A DNA stretch of 64,000 nt, from assembly GCA_964035545.1 (NCBI GenBank), contig OZ037769.1:5762429-5826428 (forward strand), in the 5' to 3' direction. This stretch comes from Bugula neritina. Taxonomy: Eukaryota; Bryozoa; Gymnolaemata; Cheilostomatida; Bugulidae. Below, in pieces: positions 12,984 to 64,000 of this stretch. The position numbers and the translations under genes were made by a program. Each line of letters starts with the position of its first letter. Positions within the stretch are counted from its first letter, which is position 1. Below the pieces are notes generated by a model. It searched no databases and was not told the DNA's origin. It saw nothing but the letters and a program-made list of their open reading frames with translations.

Positions 12984-15900
12984 TTACAAAGGAGTATCTG
13001 CACACAGACGGTAAGAGGAGTTGTCTTCAGCTGCAGATATGCTAGACGAGGAATAAGACTCATCCTCCATATCAATGAGGTCATCGATATTTGTCACTGG
13101 AGTGTCATCTAAGGTCAATGATTTCTCTACCTTACTGTAGATTGAAGTATAATATGAAGACTCCTCACTCTTGATGCCAACTTTGTATTCCTTCAAACTG
13201 TCTGGACACGCGTCTTCAGTCACTTGTATGTTTCTAGGTGATGGATTTGTTGAAGGAAATCTGTGTTTAGGTAGAACCAATGTGCTAGATCGGGAGTTGC
13301 CTTCACGGGTAATAGTCCCACCAGTTTTTACACTCTTTGACAAGGAGGAGTTCAGATCATTTTCATAATCGGGTTTGTAGAATTCATCGGAAGGAATGGT
13401 TACTGAAAGATTTACGTCGTACTCACTAAGATGCTCCTTTTCATGGCTGAATGTCTTTGCTGCTTTACTGCTACATATACTCTCGGAATCACTTCCATCA
13501 AAACCTGGATTCTCTAAACCAATGACCTCTAGCCTATCAAGACTATTTGCGTCATAGTTGCCTGGGCTATTACTAGTCACATTACCGATGCTGGATTTAG
13601 TAAGTTCGGCAGTGCTAGGAAAAGCTACGTCACTAATGTCATGAATGGCTGAGGCGTGTGCATAGCTGGAATCGTTTGGAGACGTTTCAAAGTACTTGTA
13701 ATCAATGCTCCACTTGGAGTCTGATTGGTGGTTGTCTCCCCTATCGCCTTGCTGTGTGTGAATCATCAATGAATCTGATTTCATTCGCCTGATACTGGCA
13801 TGTGCACCTGCCAGCACCTGATATCTCGGGTTGAATAAATCTGCTTTTTCTGTAACCGCGGGCAATCTGTGACCTTCGAACTCACTTAAAGCTGCTTTTG
13901 CAGCATTTATCACCTTTTTCTCTCTTTCAAGTTTCTTCTCTTGCTTTTTTAGAGACTTGGCATGTTTGGCTGGTTTAACTGATGGCATTGCTCTAGTAGG
14001 CGATTGGGAAGTCATCTATTGGGAAATAGATAAAATATATAACTCTAGCATGCATATTACTTAAATAGTTACAGAACCAATTTCAGCAGAAATAAAGAGA
14101 ATAATTTTATGCTAAAATTTAGATGATTAAAGTAGAGTATTGAATCTTGAGTCTTTGAAATAAAATAAGATATAAATTATTTTGATATCAGAGATCTGCT
14201 TTTTAGTTACTGAGCTGAACTAATACTGAGCTTCTTTAACAAAGTGTTTTCTCTATTGTGAAGTAAATACTCCATAGTTTAAAATTATATTGTGTATAAT
14301 ACTGTATTAAAGTTAGCAGTATGCGTGCATGTTTTTACTGTGTGTTTCTACAGTGCTTTGTGTGTATGCAGATAGTTGCATGCATTTATATATAAATTAT
14401 ATTTTTGTGTTGAATGAAAAATATGTTTTGATTTGACCAAAGTGTCTAAGTAGCAGCAGCATGCAAGAGGCAGTGTTGAACTAAGACTTGGCATACCCAG
14501 AGATGAAGCGATAGAAGTTGCTAAAGTATTAGCAGCGTAATGATGTTCTTCTGGCTGTAAAATCATTTTGCTTAGTTTGTATATTCAACTATTGTATATT
14601 TGCTGTTTTTCATGTTGTAATAAGTTAAATAATTCATAATTCTATTCTGTTGACAGCCTGTTAAGGTAAAGCAGCGTTTTTGGGCAATCGCATTGCTATA
14701 CTCAATTACTAAATTTTTGAAGACAAAAGACAATGACACATTCACATTTCCTTTCATGTTTTCTACTCCAGAATTTGTAGTTATATTCTATCATATTTCA
14801 TAGTTGGTACCTGGTATTCTTCTTCATTGACAACAAAAGTGCCACTATTTTGAGATTTTGGACGCATAACTCTTCTTGGGGAACTTGAATATTCATTAAA
14901 TCTTTCAGCCATGTCTAATTCTGGGCTTCCGTGATGAGAATTTCTGTGTGGGTTTTTTTTATACAGCTACAGTATACATGTGATACATATTATTATACAA
15001 CATAATTATATTATGGTCATAGTGTACAGGTACATAAGTATTATGAAGGAATATTATTTCTACACAATACGTGATCTGCACTTCCTTAACTGTGTTAACT
15101 TCTTTCTGAACCTATTCATTAGCCACTTACCGGTTTCCTAATTTGTCTTTTAGATGTTTGTTTTACTGCTCCATTTTGATTGGTAGAGACTCTGAAACAA
15201 TTACTTCGATGTGTAAAAGGCCATTACTACTACATAATATAATGAAGACTGGATAAATAGAGATCAATTGTCTTGAGATGCAAAGTCTTACATTCTAAAC
15301 AATATAACATAAGCATAATTATAGTTCCACACCTATCAGTTTTTTATAAAAGCTAGACTCGCATAAATTAATGATGTTGTTGTATAAACAGTTCAGGCTA
15401 TTAAATGATTTTACCATCAATATAATTATCATTCTATATAAATATAATTCAACACATGGAGAATGTTTCTGTGATAGGAGCAAAAATATTGATATTTACC
15501 CAATTTCTTTCCATAGATCCGGCACAACAATTATAATACCATTATTCAGCATTTAATTGCTCTCTAATTATTGATTCTAAACTCATTGAACATCTTCATT
15601 CAAATTTATCACTCAACACTTTTGAATTAGTTTATCACGTTTTTTACACCAATACCTTGTAATTGTTTTTGATGATTGTCTATTTTGATAGTCTGCTTTT
15701 TCATCTAGCCTGAGAACTCTCATCTTCTTCTCTTCACGCTTTCTTAGATTCCTACAAGCACATGCTATGGCCACTCCCAAGGCAGCTGCCAGTAACAGCA
15801 CTCCAGTGCATACCCCTGCCACCCAGTAAAACGTAGTCACATCTAGCTTGGAGACAACTCCAGTTGTTGTGCTGGTTGTGGTATCTTCCTTTCCATCAGC

Positions 15901-18900
15901 GCCTATCAGATTTACTGTAACATTCATGAACATTTTATTACTAAACTTCAAAGCCGAATACAAAATGAGAATGGGTAACTTTTATGCAACTAATTTTACT
16001 GAGTAACTTTTACTAAATTTATTATTTATTTTTTGAATAAAAGCAAAGGTATTTTCTACTTTTGAAAGCTTTGATTTGTTTTGAAAAGAATTTAGTACCA
16101 AATTAATCAAGTTTAAATTCTAAGTAACTTTGTCTGGCAGTATTACCTTGCTGAAACCCTTGCATTTTAAACACAAAGCAATGTTTTGTAATATTGCTAT
16201 TTTTCTCTCCACACCAATACGAAACTTTTATTAACTTTCCTTCAACTTGGCTCCCATTTGTTATCTGCAACAGAATATTAAATACAGGCTCGATCCTCTA
16301 TTAATACGTTAGTTAGTTTATTTCAAGGGTGGGCAACAGGGGCCTCAGGGCTACCTGTGGCCCTTCGCCCCTTTTTCAATGGCCCATTTAATACTTAAGA
16401 TAAGGAAAAGCTGTTATACACATTCTGATTAGCACAGTATAGGTTTGGTGACAAATTACTTTATTATGATACAATTTAATATGTGTACAATCATGTGACC
16501 CTTTGTTTTGATTGACTTCTGAATTTGGCCCTCATGCAAAAGAAGTTGCCCTCCCCTGATTTAGTACATTGAAAATTATTGCTAATGAGCTAGAAAACTG
16601 AAAATAAAAATCACCAGCTTGTGAAGCTGCAACATTCTGCTAATATATGTTTATTTGTGTGGGAAACATCTGTCATTACCTCCTTGCTAGCAAACTTTGA
16701 CAAGATTTAACAAGAATCTACATGATAGCTTTATAATAAACTCTGCACTTTTAAGGATTTATGAGTTGCAACTGTTTCCTTTTAAATTTATTATTTTGTC
16801 ATGAAAAATGAACTTTAAGAAAACTTTGACATTTACAGCATGGCAGGCCAGCCAGTACAGAAAATCAAGTAAGTATACTGGTTTAGAAAACTGACCAATT
16901 TTGCAGGAACAAAATATCACTAAAATACTTTAGTTCATTGGATTTCCTGGCAGCTCTTGACAGCATGACCTGACATGAACTCAATCGTTAGGTCAAAAGA
17001 CTTAAAAACTTGACTTTTGAAGGTTGTAGATCTCACCCTAAAACATGCTAGCAATGTGACTTTATAACAAGCCAGTTTTTTATATTATATTTGGTTGATA
17101 TCTTACTATAAGGTAACTGGAGTTGTCATCTCTCTTGACTTCTAACATGATAACATCGGGAGGTAATAGTTCCCACCCTTTCTCAGATTCTAATTGGGCA
17201 TCCAAACTTGGAGTCTCACAGTTTGATTCTTGAAGTAAGCTTGCACTCAGCAAAGTCACTATAAACATAGCTTAATAATTTTATTGCAAGTTTGAAACCA
17301 GAGATCTGTGTGTTGCAAATTATGGGCAAAACGAGTAAATAAGGTAATTATTGAGTGATATATAATATTAATATATTGCATCTACTTTTAATGACCTACA
17401 GATTAGAAAATTGTTATACACTATAAAATTTTATTGGTCTACAGAATTACATATTGCTTACTTGGAAGCTGTGGGTACAGTTTCTTGTTGGAAAGAATAA
17501 ATGTGAATATTTGATTCTCTGTGTCCCGAATCATGTTCGAGCAGCCTAGAAAGAAAACCACAGCCATAATAAACCAGCTCAAGTTCTTACTATATTTTCT
17601 TAAACGATTTGCTAATCATTACCAGTTATTACTTCACTCCATTTCTACAGAGTATATAAGTATTTAGGTTGACCACTTTGCAGCAACTTTTTAAAGTGTA
17701 CCTAGCATTTCACTCCATGCTAGCGGTTACAACTTGTTCATTCTCACTTTTCTGGTTCTAACTAAAACTATATAAAATATTGCCATGTTGAAGTTACGTG
17801 TTTGCAAAAATTTTATTACCATTTGAAGACTGCATTACCTTCAACCTCAGAGATGCATTCCTTTTTCTCTGCGCTGAATGTGTTCCTGGTTTGTGGACAC
17901 TGACACTGGCATTTCTCCCCAACAACAGAACTAGCGTTGTACTTGTTACAGTCAACCTGTCCCTCACAGTTCTCCACTGAGTGAGTAAGTCTACATAGAA
18001 ATTAGAATAAGCTTATCTCTTGAGCTACTTTTTTAGATTTCGAGTAGAAGTTGTCCTACTCCTTTATTGGGACCATAAACATTTTTGATGAAAAATGTTC
18101 ACACTGTTCACACAATGTTCCCACTTGCTGTGCTGACAACCTTGTCTTGTTAATCTAATTGAAATAAAGTATTGAGATCAAAAGGCTCATTTATGAGTGG
18201 CTTATAGTCTAAAAGTTGCAGCATGTTCAAATTCAACAGTCCAAACTCGAAAGCTAAAATAAACAGAATGTGTATAGTTGGAAAAAGTTCTTATTATCTT
18301 TAAGTTACATTAAAAGCTTTGTTTTGCCTTAATAGTTTGAAACTTTTTTTATACAATATTCATTATCAAACTGGCATGGATATTTTAGCAAAACGGTCAA
18401 GTGAAATTTAAAAACCATTAGTTCACATTCACATATCTCTATAAGAAATTTATTTATAAAAACTTATTTTTGTTTAAAATTTAAGTATCATACTATTAAT
18501 AAAGGTGATCAGGATGCCGAAGTTTTAATTTCAGCCCAGTGTTGTTAGATTTATTGATTTTAACATATTGCAGTTGCTGCTAGTTGAAAGAGTCGCTAGT
18601 TACGTGATAAATTAATAATAATGCTAGTATTGATAATATTGTTATTGATACTAAAACTTTAATATGAAATAGCTGTGTTTGAAAGATGCTGACCGTTTTT
18701 AAAACTCTAGGGATATAGGAGCATAGACTGGGGTATAATATTATACGATTGTATTTATACTTCATCGAGTGTGTGGTTGATGTCCATTATGTCCCAAAGA
18801 AAACGATACCCTTGAGTTGTGTTGCATTGTTTGAGGTGCAAGATAAATTCTAGCTGCCTATGTCAATACTTTCTGTGAACCAACACAAATGTATGCTAAA

Positions 18901-19941
18901 AATAAGCATATCAACTGTGTTATATAATAAGAGAAAATCATTAGCACAAGGTATAACCTAAAAAGCCCGTCTGGTAGTACAATCAACTTTTTATTTATAT
19001 CCCTCTTCAGTGCAGTGATTGCAACTGCTTTGTTATGGTTGCTTGAGCTTTTGTTAAAACAATTACACACAACATTTGTAACAACAAGAAAGTCTATTCA
19101 GCACTAAATAGTTCTGGTGCAATATTTTCAACACAGTTGGGAAAAACAAAACAACTTCCTTTAAAAGTGGGTGCAGGTAGTAAAAGAATAACTATGTATG
19201 TTTTGCTTCTATGTGTGATTTAAAGCTGTTACGACAGAAATTTAGATTATATGAGCTATAAGAGAAATGACTTTTTTCAGTTGCATAACACAGCAAAAAT
19301 GATGTTAAATGTTTGATACCTGTGACTGCATTACATAGGTCATAGTATAATCGCAGAGGCTGGGAGAATCACCTCTCAAACATGCCACATTCATTAGAAT
19401 TTCATGTCTACATAGCCGTGACAAAGACACTTTTTAGGTAAACACAAAATTATTTTCTTTCCTAAGAATGTCTCGAGGTAGGTGCAATGGAGAACGTGAG
19501 AAAAGCTTGTATTCTATATTGGAAAGGTAAACAATTTTTAACCAAGTTTTAGAGTCTAGACTAAAATTTATTAAGAAAATAAACTTAGAACTTAGGCTAT
19601 CAAAATTTTTCATTGTACTACAAGTACGTGTGTACTCAATAGCCTACTCATTAGCCGGAAATTTTGTTAACTATATTAAACTTTGAAAAGAATGCAAACA
19701 GAATGAAGGTTGAAACTGATGTAATTGTCATTGTGCAATTTCAACAATCAGCTAAAGTTATTAAAATAGATACAAAAACACATCTCTCCATTATTAAGTC
19801 GTGATAACCTATTATAACAGAGTGGTATTACCTGTCAGGAGTTATCCCATCTCTTCTGTGTATAACCACACTAGTACTGGACACGCTAGCAATCGTCCAT
19901 AGGCTTGCTGTACAGCAGACTACCATCACTGTTAGAATCAT
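12984..19941 (-). CDS. Shavenoid-like type I membrane protein, 10 exons, 714 residues
   Basis: Exons in transcript order: 19941-19832, 19407-19373, 17976-17839, 17545-17462, 17258-17107, 16264-16147, 15914-15656, 15191-15131, 14966-14811, 14015-12984. Total 2145 nt, in frame throughout. Residues 1-22 form a hydrophobic signal peptide. The ectodomain has C52, C58, C71-x-C73-x-C75-P, C89 and C96, followed by a probably beta-rich stretch and a Thr-rich stalk. One membrane span lies at about 241-265, followed by an RNLRKREEKK stop-transfer. The cytoplasmic tail of about 448 residues is Ser/Asp-rich with a Lys/Glu helix near its start. From memory, the order CxCxCP, then F, C-(V/I)-x3-C, then a short hydrophobic LYP segment resembles the ectodomain of Drosophila shavenoid (kugelei), which organises actin prehairs. 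This is recollection, not a search. The 35-nt second exon is the weakest part. Confidence 0.8.
16324..16558. mobile_element. hAT-like MITE in an intron of the shavenoid-like gene
   Basis: The left end reads CAAGGGTGGGCAAC. The right end, read on the minus strand, gives CAGGGGAGGGCAAC. These match the CAGxGGTGGGCAA ends common to hAT-type non-autonomous elements. The interior contains GGCCC-type words near both ends and no coding sequence. The flanking 8-mers (GTTTATTT and ATTTAGTA) do not match, so the copy is old or the boundary is slightly off. Confidence 0.6.
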
Positions 19942-20434
19942 GATTCTAGTCAGTAATTAGTGGAGCAACCAAAGACATCTACATTTGGTACAGTTTATGA
20001 ATTATAAACAGATAGATCTCACTGTACTTTAGATCGCTATCTTCATTTGTTGCAATGACTTCTATTTAACACTACACACTTTGAGGCTGAGCTGACAGGA
20101 ATACAGCTGAATGTAAACTGATTGCTAGCAAAGTTTTCAGTTCTAGTACATGACTTGCACACCTTGTTTGCTATTGGTTATATTGATCCATTAAACAATT
20201 ACATGAGCTTCACTAGCTTACTACAGCCTCATTGTTTATTGAATTCCAAGTGCATTGATTTCTCTATATTCCATAGCTAATGGTGCTATTCTACAATACA
20301 ATACAGTTCAATGAACAGCTATTAGCATTGCATTACTGAAACAGACCAGTGAAAAATGATTGAAAACTGCACTTACACAAAAAGCCCTAATGATCTAAGA
20401 ATATACTAAACATACATTATAGGGAAAGTACAGA
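19942..20434. other. Divergent upstream region, proximal to the shavenoid-like gene
   Basis: AT-rich spacer between the start of the minus-strand gene and the (TA)n tract. It should hold that gene's promoter and 5' UTR. I see no coding exon and no clear core-promoter motif in it. Confidence 0.35.

Positions 20435-21542
<1,108 letters not shown>

Positions 21543-21592
<50 letters not shown>
21543..21592. repeat. (TA)n microsatellite closing the satellite array
   Basis: Uninterrupted TA dinucleotides follow the truncated fourth satellite unit, mirroring the tract on the left side. Confidence 0.9.
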
Positions 21593-21595
<3 letters not shown>

Positions 21596-21930
21596 CACAA
21601 TTTAAAAGAGGACAACTTTAACTGAATTAGCAACATTTCTTATAAAAATATTAATTATATGCACAAAATGAGATTTTGTAGTCAAAAACAATTGTCTGGA
21701 TAATTTTCACCTCCTATTGTTGCATATTTTGTCAGCATTCTGGCAATGCAACAATTGTGTGTTTCATTGTCCATTGTCTTGTTTACTAAATTGTAGTGTT
21801 GAATAATCATATAAATTTCAATTACAAATGGCGTTGAGTCATGACTCATTTTACAGTTTGTTGTTGCAACTGACAGTCAGTCTAGAATAATACTGCTTAG
21901 TTGAATAAGCTTGGTGGGAGGCAGTGAGAG

Positions 21931-63422
<41,492 letters not shown>

Positions 63423-63502
63423 TATAACTATTGAATCATCGATCTTTTAGCTGTTGTAAATTCTTAGCTATAGTATCAAAAGTGGGCTATGAGGCTTTAG
63501 CT

Positions 63503-63755
63503 TCAGGCCCATCCGTACTTGAGGGGGTTTGATGCAAGGCCCTGGATGTACTGCAATTTGACTGCTTCAGATACAAACTCCGGGTGTACAGTGAACTCCC
63601 TGCTCACTGCTTTCTTGTCGATGTGCTTGAAGAATCCTTTACTTGGTTTCTGGAAGTCTGGTTGGCTGAGGTGACAGAGTGGCGTCTTGCATTTGATTGG
63701 CTCAGCATACTCTGGCCTTCTTGGAACTGGCCTATAAGATAACTCCATCATGTAA
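63503..63755 (-). CDS. Last exon of a partial reverse-strand gene at the right edge
   Basis: On the minus strand an acceptor (AATTCTCAACAG) precedes one codon-completing base and 84 codons ending in TGA at 63503-63505. The peptide starts YMMELSYRPVPRRPEY and ends NPLKYGWA. It is rich in Pro, Lys and aromatic residues, with no recognised domain. The base composition is GC-richer than its surroundings, as for the other real exons here. Upstream exons must lie beyond 64000, because I see none in 63756-64000. A minus-strand AATAAA occurs at 63280-63285. Confidence 0.6.
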
Positions 63756-64000
63756 CTGTTGAGAATTGATACTCTCACAACTCATGCAATCAAATATAAG
63801 CTATTATAAAACAAGTGCAGAATCATTTTGAAAGCTGTTAAACTAGCTTAAGCTTAGGCTTTATAATATTACTTGAGAGGAAAACTGCTGTTGGTAATAT
63901 TTCTACTTTTTGTATTTAAGAATGCTTACTGGAATGATTCAAGTTGAATAATCAATCGTCTTATCTAAATCTTACATATTATTAAAACAAATTACTCATC
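63756..64000. other. Right-edge intronic or intergenic DNA
   Basis: AT-rich sequence containing the 3' part of the intron that precedes the reverse-strand exon. I see no coding exon or repeat in it. Confidence 0.4.

Overview
The window is nuclear DNA of an invertebrate animal. Evidence: AT-rich sequence, four protein-coding genes built from many small exons with GT-AG introns, an animal-type multi-C2H2 zinc-finger gene, a type I membrane protein with a shavenoid-like cysteine pattern, tRNA-derived SINEs, and many micro- and minisatellites. The compact introns (mostly 200-1100 bp) and repeat content would fit a spiralian such as a bryozoan, brachiopod, annelid or mollusc, but nothing here fixes the phylum. 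No bacterial, viral or organellar gene was seen.

Layout. 1-1640: upstream DNA with a TAC/TAG-rich low-complexity block and an inverted-repeat transposon-like element (571-916). 1641-12251 (+): a 19-exon gene for a C2H2 zinc-finger protein of 1036 residues. 12252-12983: shared 3' region. 12984-19941 (-): a 10-exon gene for a 714-residue single-pass membrane protein with a signal peptide, a CxCxC ectodomain resembling Drosophila shavenoid, and a long cytoplasmic tail. 19942-21930: the divergent intergenic region, mostly (TA)n and a 271-bp satellite. 21931-63422 (+): one open chain of 73 exons (2964 codons) encoding a giant protein that I do not recognise. 63503-63755 (-): the last exon of a further gene that enters from the right edge.

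The three complete gene models were spliced by hand. In each, every junction keeps the reading frame and the summed coding length is a multiple of three (3111, 2145 and 8895 nt), which is the main support for the models. The zinc-finger and shavenoid-like genes are tail to tail, the shavenoid-like and giant genes head to head, and the giant gene and the right-edge gene tail to tail.

The best candidate for something undescribed is the giant gene. It has no recognised domain. It combines charged helical segments with Ser/Lys-rich, probably disordered stretches and a strongly basic block near the C-terminus. It has 20 symmetric phase 1-1 exons, several micro-exons, a GC-AG intron, in-frame alternative donors, a tandem NAGNAG acceptor, a splice acceptor inside a triplicated repeat, and a likely alternative 3' terminal exon with its own polyadenylation signal.
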